NCBI RefSeq assembly: GCF_009823375.1
Contig: NZ_WBSX01000001.1
Coordinates: 1-64,000, forward strand
Origin: Francisella noatunensis subsp. noatunensis
GTDB lineage: Bacteria; Pseudomonadota; Gammaproteobacteria; Francisellales; Francisellaceae
Reading direction: 5' to 3'
Length of the DNA: 64,000 bases
Positions 41,562-53,384 of the stretch are shown one piece after another (the first letter of the stretch is position 1; each line of letters opens with the position of its first letter). Under the pieces are notes generated by a model. That model did no database searches. It was not told the DNA's origin and saw only the letters and a list, made by a program, of their open reading frames with translations. A program made the position numbers and the translations under genes.

Positions 41562-42856
41562 AGTTACATAATATAAAAGGTTATGCTTGGATAGTTGTAG
41601 GTCTGAGCTCATTTTTACTGATTGATAAATATATAATGAATGTTTCTCCTAGTCTGATAGCAAATGAGTTGATGACTAGTTTTTCGATAAACGCTACTGA
41701 AATGAGCGCTATGGTATCATTATTTTTATGGTCAGTAGTGTTTTGTCAGTTTTTTGTAGCTGGGCCAATTATAGATAAGCTGGGATTTAGAAAGGTCAGT
41801 TTTTTTTCACTAATTCTTTCTGCAATTGGGCTAATACTATTTGTTCTTTCCGCTGACATTCATAGCTTTGCGCTCGGTTGTATTTCTCGATTGATGATTG
41901 GAGTTGGTGCTTCATTTGCTACGGTTGGTTATATTAAAGCTGCTGCAGTTTGGTTTGATCCACGTAAATTTGCTTTTGTTTGTAGTTTTTTAATGACTGC
42001 TGCAATGCTGGGGGCTTTGCTTGGACAAGTTCCACTTGTATATCTTATTGAAATTACAGGGTCATGGCATAGAGCATTAATTGGCTATGCTTGTTTTAGT
42101 ATCGTTATGGCCTTATTATATTTGGCTTTAGTGAGGGATTATAATCCTGAGGCATCATTTGCAAATGGTTCAAAAGGAAATACCGGTACTCTTGCAGGTA
42201 TAAAAAAGGTACTCATGAATAAGAACAATTGGTATCTTACTTTATATACAGGACTAACCTTTACAACGATAGATGTTTTTGGCGGTATTTGGGGTAATAA
42301 CTACTTTAGAGAGTTGTATGGTATTCCAGCAAAAGAAGCTTCATTTATTGTATCAATGATGTTTCTTGGACTTGCCATAGGCTCTCCAGTAATAGGTAAG
42401 CTGTCTGAAAAATTTGATAATAGAGTTAAAATTATGATAATTTTTCATATAATTGCTACAATTTGTTTGGCTTTGGTTTTACAATTTAAGCTTACGCCTG
42501 GAGTTTCAGGAGCACTATTGTTTATATTTGGGTTTTGTTTAGGAGTATATATGCTTGCTTTTGCGATAGGTAATCGTATAAATCCAATAGTTGTAGCTGC
42601 TACTGTAGCTGCGCTGATTAATACTGGTGAACCGTTACTTGGGGCATTATTTGATCCTTTAATAGGGCATTTGCTTGATCTAACATGGACTGGTCAATAT
42701 ATGGATGTTCATAATCAGATTACGAATGTAGCCGCAGAAGGAGCTCATAGATATTTTCACATAAGTGCTTATCATAATGCTTTCTTAATTTTAGTATTTA
42801 GTATGATTGTATCTTTTTTTCTACTAGTTTTAGTTAAAGATAAAGAAGTTGAATAA
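41558..42856 (+). CDS. MFS transporter, Fpt (Francisella phagosomal transporter)-like
   Basis: This 432-aa major-facilitator protein has about 12 hydrophobic segments. [12 protein letters not shown] near residue 24 and [11 protein letters not shown] near 69 are shared almost residue for residue with the MFS gene at 44853-46157, so the two are paralogues. They resemble the Fpt proteins related to Legionella Pht, some of which import amino acids or nucleosides. The substrate cannot be read from sequence. Coupled to hisS by ATGA overlap. Confidence 0.8.
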   Translation: MKLHNIKGYAWIVVGLSSFLLIDKYIMNVSPSLIANELMTSFSINATEMSAMVSLFLWSVVFCQFFVAGPIIDKLGFRKVSFFSLILSAIGLILFVLSADIHSFALGCISRLMIGVGASFATVGYIKAAAVWFDPRKFAFVCSFLMTAAMLGALLGQVPLVYLIEITGSWHRALIGYACFSIVMALLYLALVRDYNPEASFANGSKGNTGTLAGIKKVLMNKNNWYLTLYTGLTFTTIDVFGGIWGNNYFRELYGIPAKEASFIVSMMFLGLAIGSPVIGKLSEKFDNRVKIMIIFHIIATICLALVLQFKLTPGVSGALLFIFGFCLGVYMLAFAIGNRINPIVVAATVAALINTGEPLLGALFDPLIGHLLDLTWTGQYMDVHNQITNVAAEGAHRYFHISAYHNAFLILVFSMIVSFFLLVLVKDKEVE

Positions 42857-43923
42857 TGAATTTAGATGATATTTATCTCCAAAAGGTTCGCGAGCTCGAT
42901 TTGAAGGTTGATTCTTTGCAGCTTGAAGCCATCAGAGGTTTGCAAGAAATAATAGATCAGATATTAGTAAATAAAAAAACAAAATTTGGCTTTCTTAAAA
43001 GGTCACTATATCCATCTGTAAAGGGATTGTATATGTGGGGAGGTGTCGGTAGAGGGAAGACTTTTATTATGGATATTTTCTATAATAATCTACCGATAGA
43101 GCAGAAAAGAAGACAGCATTTTTCACACTTCATGAAAGGTATTCATTCTGAATTAAGGAAGTACCAAGGTTATAAGAATCCTATATCAAGAGTGGCCTAT
43201 GATATGGCAAAAGATATGCGAGTTATTTGTTTTGATGAGTTTTTTGTCGAAGATATAGCTGATGCTATGATTTTGGGGAATGTTTTTACGGAATTGTTTA
43301 AGCTTGGTGTGACACTGGTTGCAACTTCAAATATTGAGCTAGAAAATTTGTATAAGAGAGGCTTGCAGAGAGAGTTGTTTTTACCAGCTATTGATGTTTT
43401 GATTAAAAACGTAAATGTTTTAAATTTAGATTCTGGGGTTGATTATAGATTTCGTTTGCCAAATGAGTATTTAAATTATATCTATCCATATAACGAGCAG
43501 AACCGTAAAAATTTTTTTGATAAATTTTTCCTTAGAAATCATCACTTTGATAAAGATATTAATATAGAAGTTTTGGGCAGAGAGATTTTTGCTATGCTTG
43601 TAAGCCATAAAGATATATGTTTTGATTTTAGAGTCATTTGTGGTAATGGGCGTAGTTCTTATGACTATATTTATATTTGTAGTAAGTATGAACAAATTTT
43701 TATATATAATCTGACAGGATTTGATCAATGTAATGAAGATATGGCAAGAAGGTTTATTGCTTTGATTGATGAGTTTTATGATCAAAATAAGAAAGTTGTA
43801 ATTTTGGCTAATAATGATTTTACAGAGTTGTATGAAGGTGAGCGCTTGAAATTTGAATTTCAGCGAACAATAAGCCGACTTAATGATATGCAGAATTCTA
43901 GTTTTGGTGTTTTAAATGAATAA
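42856..43923 (+). CDS. zapE: cell-division ATPase ZapE (AFG1 family)
   Basis: This 355-aa AAA-type ATPase has Walker A in GLYMWGGVGRGKTFIMD near residue 55, a Walker B-like VICFDEFFVEDIADAM near 125 and LVATSNIEL near 155. The AFG1/ZapE layout matches the division-linked protein of gammaproteobacteria that acts near the Z-ring. Its ATG overlaps the preceding stop (TAATG), and its end overlaps the next gene by 8 bp. Confidence 0.88.
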   Translation: MNLDDIYLQKVRELDLKVDSLQLEAIRGLQEIIDQILVNKKTKFGFLKRSLYPSVKGLYMWGGVGRGKTFIMDIFYNNLPIEQKRRQHFSHFMKGIHSELRKYQGYKNPISRVAYDMAKDMRVICFDEFFVEDIADAMILGNVFTELFKLGVTLVATSNIELENLYKRGLQRELFLPAIDVLIKNVNVLNLDSGVDYRFRLPNEYLNYIYPYNEQNRKNFFDKFFLRNHHFDKDINIEVLGREIFAMLVSHKDICFDFRVICGNGRSSYDYIYICSKYEQIFIYNLTGFDQCNEDMARRFIALIDEFYDQNKKVVILANNDFTELYEGERLKFEFQRTISRLNDMQNSSFGVLNE

Positions 43924-44845
43924 AGTTCAATTGATTGAAGTTACTGATGATGTTATAGAGCAAAGAATCGATAACTTCTTGATAAGTAAGTTTTCACGAC
44001 TACCAAAATCATTAATTTACCGTTGGATTCGTAAAGGTGAACTACGAGTTAATAAAAAAAGGGTTAAGCAAACAACTCGCGTAAGTGCGGGAGATATTGT
44101 TAGAGTGCCACCATTTAGTCTAGAAGAAAATTTAGAGATAATAAAAGTATCGAAATCTCATTTGGACTTTTTGGAACAACGAATTTTATACGAGACCGAT
44201 GATTATATCGTTGTTGATAAACCATCAGGTATGGCTGTCCATGGTGGTTCCGGAGTTAATTCAGGTCTGGTGGAGCGTTTAAGACAACTACGTCCTAAGG
44301 TAAGGCGTTTAGATTTGGTGCATAGACTTGATAAAGAAACATCAGGCTGTGTGCTGCTAGCCAAAAAGCATAGCTCATTAGTATATTTTTTTGATATTTT
44401 TAAAGAGCGTAAAGTAAATAAGATTTATTACGCTTTAGTTCACGGTCATTGGGATGAAAAGGTAGATGCGATTGACTTACCATTAAGTCGTACAGAAACT
44501 AAAGATGGCCAACGAATAGTTAAAGTTGACAAACGAGAAGGAAAAAGAGCTCTTACAAGAATATTGGCAGTGCAAAAAATAGGCGATTATAGCTTATTAG
44601 AAATCAAGTTAGAAACTGGTAGAACACATCAGATTAGAGTTCATACAAGAGCAATGGGGCATCCGATTGTTGCTGATAAGAAATATGGCTATATGATTGA
44701 TGATAAAAAACTACTTGCTAAAGGAGTTGATAAATTATTACTTCATGCTGGTAAATTAGAGTTTTATGATGAGAAGCAGCAGAAGCTGATATCTATTGAA
44801 GCAAAATTAGATTCAAGGTTTGATGAGTTCGTTAAAACAGAATAG
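43916..44845 (+). CDS. rluC: RluC-type 23S rRNA pseudouridine synthase
   Basis: This 309-aa RluA-family enzyme has an N-terminal S4 RNA-binding domain (about 15-85; YRWIRKGELRVNKKRVKQ) and a catalytic domain with HRLDKETSGCVLLAK near residue 138, whose Asp is the catalytic residue, and GRTHQIRVH near 238. S4 plus this length fits RluC or RluD; RluC is favoured by its position in the operon. Gene overlaps zapE. Confidence 0.88.
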   Translation: MNKVQLIEVTDDVIEQRIDNFLISKFSRLPKSLIYRWIRKGELRVNKKRVKQTTRVSAGDIVRVPPFSLEENLEIIKVSKSHLDFLEQRILYETDDYIVVDKPSGMAVHGGSGVNSGLVERLRQLRPKVRRLDLVHRLDKETSGCVLLAKKHSSLVYFFDIFKERKVNKIYYALVHGHWDEKVDAIDLPLSRTETKDGQRIVKVDKREGKRALTRILAVQKIGDYSLLEIKLETGRTHQIRVHTRAMGHPIVADKKYGYMIDDKKLLAKGVDKLLLHAGKLEFYDEKQQKLISIEAKLDSRFDEFVKTE

Positions 44846-44852
44846 TTTTATT

Positions 44853-46157
44853 TTAATCTTTACTGTCTTTTATCATTAATAACACTATCAGTGATGCTAC
44901 CATGCTTATTACAAGGGTCGTAAATGCAAAATGGTAAGAACTTAAATCAAAATATTTAATATCGTTAGGACTTGTGTGTTGTGAAATAATTTCTCCGGCT
45001 TTATTTAGGTATTTTCCAGTCCACGACCAATCTAAGAAATAGCCGATTAAAGGATCGAATATCGCTCCTAATATAGGCTCTCCGGTATTAATAAATGCCG
45101 CTACTGTTGCAGTTATGACTATAGGATTTATACGATTTCCTATGGCAAATGAGAGCATATATATTCCAAGACATAATCCAAAAATGAAAAGTAGAATTGC
45201 TGAGAGTGTTGCACTTGTTTTAGTAAGTAAAACAAAGCTCAAAGCAATAGAACCTATTATGTGAAAGAAAATCATTACTCCTTTTCGACTATCAAGGATT
45301 TCTGATAGTTTTCCTATGATTGGTGAGCTTATTGCCATGCCAATAAATATCATTGATATAATACTGGCAGCTTCTTCACGTGATAGGTGATAGGCTTCTC
45401 TAAAGTAAGCATTACCCCAGAATCCAGCAAAGGCATCTACTGCTGTAAAACTTAAACCAACATAGAAAGTCAAAAGCCAGTTATTTTTATTTTTGACGAC
45501 CTCTTTAAGTGCTTCTAGAGTTTTTAGCTGATTGCTTGGTGAGCTAGCTTCCGGTTGTTTTGGATTGAAGTCGCGTACAACTATATAATAAAGTACACCA
45601 ATCAATAAGCTAGCTACCGCAAACAAGAGCATAGCCATTTTCCAATCACCACATAAAGTTATCAAATATGCTAATGGAGCTTGTGCACAAAGTGCTCCTA
45701 TCATAGCAGCAGTTGCTAAAAAACTAGCAGCAAAAGCAAATTTACGAGGCTCAAACCAAACTGAAACGGCCTTAAGATAAGAAATAGTAGCGAAAGAGAC
45801 ACCCATGCCTGTAATAATTCTAGCTATATAAGTCATACTCAAACTACCGAGATTACAGGCAACAACAAATAGAATAACTCCCATCGCAGAAATAGTTATG
45901 GATATAGGACTAATTAGTCTAAAACCAAATTTATCTATAATAGGGCCAGCAAGAAATAGCTGACAAATAATTATTGACCAGAAAAATGCCGAGCCTAAAG
46001 CTCCTGTTTGGGTAGCATTAGTGTGGAAGCTAGACATCATATCATCGGTAATCAGGCTAGGGAATACTTGCATAATATACTTATCAAAAAGCAAGAAAGA
46101 ACTGAGAATAATAATTATCCATGCATATCCGCGAATGTTGTGAATTTTTTGTTCCAT
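44853..46157 (-). CDS. MFS transporter, Fpt-like, paralogue of the gene at 41558
   Basis: This 434-aa protein has about 12 hydrophobic segments and shares with the 41558 gene DKYIMQVFPSLI, GPIIDKFGFR, a central loop WFEPRKFAFA and a C-terminal [20 protein letters not shown] block. It is convergent with rluC (7-bp gap) and divergent from the atp operon. Probably an inner-membrane importer of the Fpt/Pht group. Substrate unknown. Intact. Confidence 0.8.
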   Translation of the reverse strand: MEQKIHNIRGYAWIIIILSSFLLFDKYIMQVFPSLITDDMMSSFHTNATQTGALGSAFFWSIIICQLFLAGPIIDKFGFRLISPISITISAMGVILFVVACNLGSLSMTYIARIITGMGVSFATISYLKAVSVWFEPRKFAFAASFLATAAMIGALCAQAPLAYLITLCGDWKMAMLLFAVASLLIGVLYYIVVRDFNPKQPEASSPSNQLKTLEALKEVVKNKNNWLLTFYVGLSFTAVDAFAGFWGNAYFREAYHLSREEAASIISMIFIGMAISSPIIGKLSEILDSRKGVMIFFHIIGSIALSFVLLTKTSATLSAILLFIFGLCLGIYMLSFAIGNRINPIVITATVAAFINTGEPILGAIFDPLIGYFLDWSWTGKYLNKAGEIISQHTSPNDIKYFDLSSYHFAFTTLVISMVASLIVLLMIKDSKD

Positions 46158-46163
46158 ACGGCG

Positions 46164-46192
46164 TTTATTTTGTTATAGCTTAAGAGTATAAT
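46164..46192 (+). promoter_or_regulatory. predicted sigma-70 promoter for the atp operon
   Basis: A consensus TATAAT (46187-46192) is preceded by TTTATT (46164-46169) at 17 bp. It lies in the gap between the divergent MFS gene and atpI. Confidence 0.4.
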
Positions 46193-46297
46193 TTTAAGTT
46201 TCTGAAATATATAAATCAAGCCCAAAGCTTTTCTTTGTTTAATATAAGCATTTTTGATATTATAGGCTCAACAAATTTACTTATATTAATATTAGAT

Positions 46298-46669
46298 ATG
46301 TTGGCGAATATTAGAATTGATGAAAAGAAGTTTATATTGATGCAATTTCTTTTAGGCTTTGTAGGTTATGTTATTGTGCTCATGGTCTATGGATATACTT
46401 ATGCTAATTCATTTGCACTTGGTGCATTAACAATATTTTTAGCTAACTTTGTATTTTTTTTTAGATTGTTTATCGAAAAACAGTTTAGTCCAGGGGTTGA
46501 GATAGTTATTTTTTATTTGAGCGAACTCCTGAAATTAAGCATTGTTGCATTGATTACAATACTGCTGGCAGTTTATGTCAAACCAAAATTATTTTCTTAC
46601 ATTTTCGGATTACTTTTGTTACAATTAGTCATGTGTTTTGTGCCTATTTTGTTTAAAAGGGTAAGATAG
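46298..46669 (+). CDS. atpI: ATP synthase subunit I
   Basis: This 123-aa four-helix protein heads the atp operon. It matches AtpI, which helps assemble the c-ring, by length, helix pattern (residues about 12-32, 38-58, 72-95 and 98-118) and position. The frame is open to 46235. ATG 46298 gives the family length with a charged start (IRIDEKKFILMQ) and is preferred, although no strong ribosome-binding site is seen. Confidence 0.75.
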   Translation: MLANIRIDEKKFILMQFLLGFVGYVIVLMVYGYTYANSFALGALTIFLANFVFFFRLFIEKQFSPGVEIVIFYLSELLKLSIVALITILLAVYVKPKLFSYIFGLLLLQLVMCFVPILFKRVR

Positions 46670-46721
46670 GTGTATTTTAGGGTTGTAAATTACTAATTTA
46701 TTTAAATTATTGGTGGAATAA

Positions 46722-47516
<795 letters not shown>

Positions 47517-47561
47517 GTTTTAAATCAACCTAAATAAAAATAAATAAAACAGGAGAAATAA

Positions 47562-47870
<309 letters not shown>

Positions 47871-47915
47871 TAAAGTAATATAAAATCATAATTTTATTAT
47901 CTAAAGGATAAGTAG

Positions 47916-48386
47916 ATGGATATTAATATAACTCTAATTGGGCAGATGATAACATTTGCAATCTTTGTTGGATTTACAATGAAGTTTGTATGGCCTCCAC
48001 TGCGCAAAGCTTTAGACGAGCGTAGAGAAAAGATTGCTGAAGGTTTGGCGTCTGCTGATAGGGCATCTCGAGAGTTAGAAGTTGCAAAAAGACAGTCTGC
48101 AGAAATCTTGCGTGAAGCTAAGGCAAAAGCTACTGAGATAGTTGAGAATGCTTATGTTAGGGCTCATAAGGTTGATGAGCAAGCAAAAGAAGAGGCTATC
48201 GCTGCGGCTGATAAGATTAAGAGTATGGCTATGGCTGATATTGAGCAAGAAAAAGTGAAAGCAAAAGAAGAGCTTAAGCATGAAGTTGTTAGTTTGGCGA
48301 TGGCGGCAGCTAGTAAGATAATATCAGCAAATGTTGATGAGCAGTCTAGCAAGAAAATTTTGAAAGACTTTGTAGAGAAAGTGTAA
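47916..48386 (+). CDS. atpF: ATP synthase F0 subunit b
   Basis: Subunit b (156 aa) is the peripheral stalk: one N-terminal helix (residues about 5-25, ending [12 protein letters not shown]) and a long charged coiled coil to the end. Length and pattern match the family. It lies 45 bp after atpE and 22 bp before atpH. Confidence 0.96.
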   Translation: MDINITLIGQMITFAIFVGFTMKFVWPPLRKALDERREKIAEGLASADRASRELEVAKRQSAEILREAKAKATEIVENAYVRAHKVDEQAKEEAIAAADKIKSMAMADIEQEKVKAKEELKHEVVSLAMAAASKIISANVDEQSSKKILKDFVEKV

Positions 48387-48408
48387 ATTTGGATAAGAAG
48401 GTAGGTAA

Positions 48409-48933
48409 GTGACAAATCTAAGTGTGATTGCTAAACCGTATGCCAAAGCTGCATTTGAGTTTGCAAATGAATATAATCTACTTCAAGAATGGTCTAAGCA
48501 ACTAAAATCGTTTGCCGAGTTGGTTCAAGATGACTCTATCGCTGCTATTATTTCTAGTCCTGAAATCTCTCAAACAGAGATTATAAATACAGTGAAAGAT
48601 CAGCTTGATGAGAAGTTTTTCAACTTTGTTGCACTAGTAGCGGAAAATAAAAAGTTATCTATACTGCCTGAAATTTCATTCCAGTTTGAAAATATAAGAA
48701 ACGTCCATAATAATATAAAAGTGGCAAATGTTACATTAGCTTATGCTATTGACAAAAACATATTGGCTAATTTGAAGACTAAGTTAGAAGAAAAATTCAG
48801 TTGTTCAATAGATATGAATGTGATTATTGATCCTGTTATACTAGGTGGAGCGGTAATTAAGGTTGGTGATACAGTAATAGATGATTCTGTATCTGGTCGT
48901 ATAGAGACATTAAAAAGTATTTTGTTATCATAA
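48409..48933 (+). CDS. atpH: ATP synthase F1 subunit delta
   Basis: Subunit delta (174 aa) ties the stalk to the top of F1. The N-terminal helical domain ([15 protein letters not shown] near residue 7) and the C-terminal [23 protein letters not shown] region are family features. The start is GTG 48409, six bases after an AAGGTAGG ribosome-binding site. Confidence 0.94.
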   Translation: MTNLSVIAKPYAKAAFEFANEYNLLQEWSKQLKSFAELVQDDSIAAIISSPEISQTEIINTVKDQLDEKFFNFVALVAENKKLSILPEISFQFENIRNVHNNIKVANVTLAYAIDKNILANLKTKLEEKFSCSIDMNVIIDPVILGGAVIKVGDTVIDDSVSGRIETLKSILLS

Positions 48934-48951
48934 ATTATAGGAAGTGAGCTT

Positions 48952-50493
48952 ATGCAATTAAGTCCATCAGAAATAAGTGGTTTAATAAAGAAAAGAATTG
49001 AAAAGTTCGATAATTCAGTTGAACTTAAATCAGAGGGTACTATCGTTAGCGTTACTGATGGTATTGTTACTATATATGGTTTAGATGATGTAACTGCTGG
49101 TGAGATGATCAAGTTGCCAGGAGATGTATATGGTCTAGCGTTAAACTTAAATACTGACTCTGTTGGAGCAGTTGTTTTAGGTGATTACGAGCATATTAAA
49201 GAAGGCGATAAAGCATATTGTACAGGCAGGATTTTAGAAGTTCCTGTCGGCGAAGCTTTACTAGGTAGAGTTGTTGATGCTTTAGGTAATCCAATTGATG
49301 GAAAGGGTGAGATCGAAACAGCTCATTCTTCACCAATAGAAAAGATAGCTCCAGGTGTAATTTGGAGAAAATCAGTAGATCAAGCTTTACAAACTGGGAT
49401 TAAGTCAATTGATTCGATGGTTCCAATTGGTAGAGGTCAAAGAGAGTTAATTATTGGTGATAGACAAATTGGTAAGACAGCCATAGCTATTGATGCAATT
49501 ATCAATCAAAAAGGTACTGGAGTTAAATGTATCTATGTTGCTATTGGTCAAAAGGCATCATCAATTGCAAATATTGTGAGACAACTTGAAGAGCATGGTG
49601 CTATGGAGCACACAATTATTGTTGCAGCTACAGCTTCTGATTCTGCAGCTTTGCAATATATTGCACCTTATGCCGGTTGTTCTATGGGTGAATATTTTAG
49701 AGATCGTGGTGAAGATGCAGTAATTGTGTACGATGACTTAACTAAACAAGCATGGGCATATAGACAGATTTCTTTATTATTAAGAAGACCTCCAGGGCGT
49801 GAAGCTTATCCTGGTGATGTATTCTATCTTCACTCAAGACTTCTTGAAAGAGCTGCAAGAGTAAATGAAGAGTATGTAGAGAGATTTACTAATGGTGAAG
49901 TCAAAGGTAAGACAGGTTCTTTGACCGCTCTGCCTATTATTGAGACGCAGGCTGGCGATATTTCTGCATTTGTACCAACAAACGTAATTTCAATTACTGA
50001 TGGTCAGATATTTTTAGAGACAGATTTATTTAACTCGGGTCTAAGACCAGCTATTAACCCTGGTAACTCAGTATCACGTGTTGGTGGAGCTGCGCAGACT
50101 AAGATTATCAAGAAATTAGGCGGTGGTATCCGTTTGGCACTAGCGCAGTTTAGAGAGTTAGAAGCATTCTCGCAGTTTGCGTCGGATTTAGATGAAGCTA
50201 CCAGGTCACAGCTAAATAGAGGTCAAAGAGTTACAGAACTTCTAAAACAAAAGCAGTTCTCGACATTGTCAATTGCTTTGATGGCATTATCATTGTATGC
50301 AGCAGATAATGGCTATCTAGATAGCTTAGAAGTTTCAGAAGTTATTCCTTTTGAATCAGCATTACATGCACTTGCAGAAAATAAATATGCAGAAGTTGTT
50401 GCTGAGATTAATGAAACTGGCAAGTATGATGCTGAGATTGCAGAGAAGTTAAAAACAATTGTTGAAGATTGTAAAGCAAATCAAGCTTGGTAA
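48952..50493 (+). CDS. atpA: ATP synthase F1 subunit alpha
   Basis: Subunit alpha (513 aa) carries the non-catalytic nucleotide sites. The P-loop is [15 protein letters not shown] near residue 169; E. coli has Thr where this protein has Ile (GDRQTGKT). The C-terminal signature [14 protein letters not shown] near 363 is present. Full length and otherwise conserved. Confidence 0.98.
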   Translation: MQLSPSEISGLIKKRIEKFDNSVELKSEGTIVSVTDGIVTIYGLDDVTAGEMIKLPGDVYGLALNLNTDSVGAVVLGDYEHIKEGDKAYCTGRILEVPVGEALLGRVVDALGNPIDGKGEIETAHSSPIEKIAPGVIWRKSVDQALQTGIKSIDSMVPIGRGQRELIIGDRQIGKTAIAIDAIINQKGTGVKCIYVAIGQKASSIANIVRQLEEHGAMEHTIIVAATASDSAALQYIAPYAGCSMGEYFRDRGEDAVIVYDDLTKQAWAYRQISLLLRRPPGREAYPGDVFYLHSRLLERAARVNEEYVERFTNGEVKGKTGSLTALPIIETQAGDISAFVPTNVISITDGQIFLETDLFNSGLRPAINPGNSVSRVGGAAQTKIIKKLGGGIRLALAQFRELEAFSQFASDLDEATRSQLNRGQRVTELLKQKQFSTLSIALMALSLYAADNGYLDSLEVSEVIPFESALHALAENKYAEVVAEINETGKYDAEIAEKLKTIVEDCKANQAW

Positions 50494-50507
50494 TAGGAGT
50501 ATAGACT

Positions 50508-51404
50508 ATGTCTAATGCTAGAGAGATACGTTCTAAAGTACAGAGTGTTAAGAACACCCAAAAAATCACTGGTGCTATGGAATTAGTTGCAGCTAGTAAG
50601 ATGAGGGGTGCGATAGTCAAAATGAATAATGTACGCCCTTATGTTGAAAGTGCAAATACTATTATCAAAAATGTTACAATGGCAAGTATTGATTATCCAA
50701 ATCCATATCTTTTCGATAGAGAAGTTAAAAGGGTTGGGTATATAGTCACATCTACAGATAGAGGCCTTTGTGGAGGTCTTAATATCAACTTATTTAAGCA
50801 CGTTCTTAAAGATATCAAAAAGAATCTTGATGATAGAGTTGAGGTAGATGTCTGCGTAATTGGCTCTAAAGCTGCAACATTTTTTGCAAAACTTAAAGAT
50901 GTTAACGTAGTTGCTACAGCACATTACAATGATAAAGATAATGAAGGTAGTATTAGAGCTATTCGTGGTGCACTTAAAGTTATGTTAGATAGGTTTACAA
51001 ATGGTGAGATTGATAGACTTTATATGAGTAGCAATCAATTTGTTAGTACAATCAAACAAAAACCAAAATTGCAAACATTGTTACCTATCCAAGACATTTT
51101 TTCAAAAGAAGAGCTTAAAACTAACAAAGAGCAGGCTTCTAAGGGTCATTGGGACTATATTTATGAAAGAGATATTGAAGAAGTTTTAAATGCTTTATGT
51201 ATTAGATATATTGAAGCTCAGGTAAGAGGGGCAATATTAGAGAATGCAGCATGTGAGCAAGCTGCTCGTATGATGGCGATGAAAAATGCAACTGATAATG
51301 CAAGTGATATAATTGATCAGTTGAAACTAGATTACAACAAAGTCAGACAAGCTATGATTACACAAGAGCTTGCAGAAATTTGTTCAGGTGCGGCAGCAGT
51401 TTAG
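50508..51404 (+). CDS. atpG: ATP synthase F1 subunit gamma
   Basis: Subunit gamma (298 aa) is the central rotor shaft. The N-terminal coiled-coil helix (REIRSKVQSVKNTQKITGAMELVAASKM) and the C-terminal signature around YNKVRQAMITQELAEICSGAAA are typical; STDRGLCGGLN near residue 83 is conserved. Confidence 0.97.
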   Translation: MSNAREIRSKVQSVKNTQKITGAMELVAASKMRGAIVKMNNVRPYVESANTIIKNVTMASIDYPNPYLFDREVKRVGYIVTSTDRGLCGGLNINLFKHVLKDIKKNLDDRVEVDVCVIGSKAATFFAKLKDVNVVATAHYNDKDNEGSIRAIRGALKVMLDRFTNGEIDRLYMSSNQFVSTIKQKPKLQTLLPIQDIFSKEELKTNKEQASKGHWDYIYERDIEEVLNALCIRYIEAQVRGAILENAACEQAARMMAMKNATDNASDIIDQLKLDYNKVRQAMITQELAEICSGAAAV

Positions 51405-51413
51405 GAGAAATAA

Positions 51414-52790
<1,377 letters not shown>

Positions 52791-52802
52791 TTGGGTGTAG
52801 AT

Positions 52803-53240
52803 ATGACAAAAAAATACCTAAAAGTTGATGTGGTTAGTCCCCTAGGTTCAGTTTTTAAAGGCGAGGCTGATATTGTAAGTCTACGTGGATCTGCTGGAGA
52901 AATGGGTATAGCATATGGACATACAGAGCTTCTATCCACTCTACCAGCTGGTGTGGTCAATGTTAGAAAAGATGAACATACTGATGTACTATACGTCTCA
53001 GGTGGTATTGTAGAAGTTACTCCTACTCGTGTTACAATTATGGTAGATGATATGGAGAGAGCAGAAAACTTAAATCAAGCAGAGGCTGAAAAAGCTAGAG
53101 TTAGAGCTCAGGAAGCTCTTAAGAATCCAGATGCTTCCAAACTTGATATGGAAGCTGCGAGCAAAAGACTTAGTGAGGCTGATGCTCGTCTTAAAGCTCT
53201 TAATTCTTCTAAAGGCTTGTATTACTCAAAACAAGACTAG
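52803..53240 (+). CDS. atpC: ATP synthase F1 subunit epsilon
   Basis: Subunit epsilon (145 aa) is the regulatory foot of the rotor. The N-terminal beta-sandwich ([18 protein letters not shown], then [19 protein letters not shown]) and a C-terminal helical hairpin (about 90-135) are present. ATG 52803 is preferred over an in-frame TTG at 52791. Last gene of the operon; no clear hairpin terminator follows. Confidence 0.95.
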   Translation: MTKKYLKVDVVSPLGSVFKGEADIVSLRGSAGEMGIAYGHTELLSTLPAGVVNVRKDEHTDVLYVSGGIVEVTPTRVTIMVDDMERAENLNQAEAEKARVRAQEALKNPDASKLDMEAASKRLSEADARLKALNSSKGLYYSKQD

Positions 53241-53334
53241 CAACTCTATTAATTTTCAAAAAGTTTAAATCCGATTTACATTTGCTTATAAATTTATTGT
53301 AATGATTTATGAAAAAATGACTATTTATAACATA

Positions 53335-53362
53335 TTTACATAGAATTATTTATAATTATAAT
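53335..53362 (+). promoter_or_regulatory. predicted sigma-70 promoter for the chitinase-like gene
   Basis: TTTACA (53335-53340) and a consensus TATAAT (53357-53362) are 16 bp apart, ending 22 bp before the ATG at 53385. Confidence 0.5.
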
Positions 53363-53384
53363 ACTAGTATTTGTGTTGTTTAAT

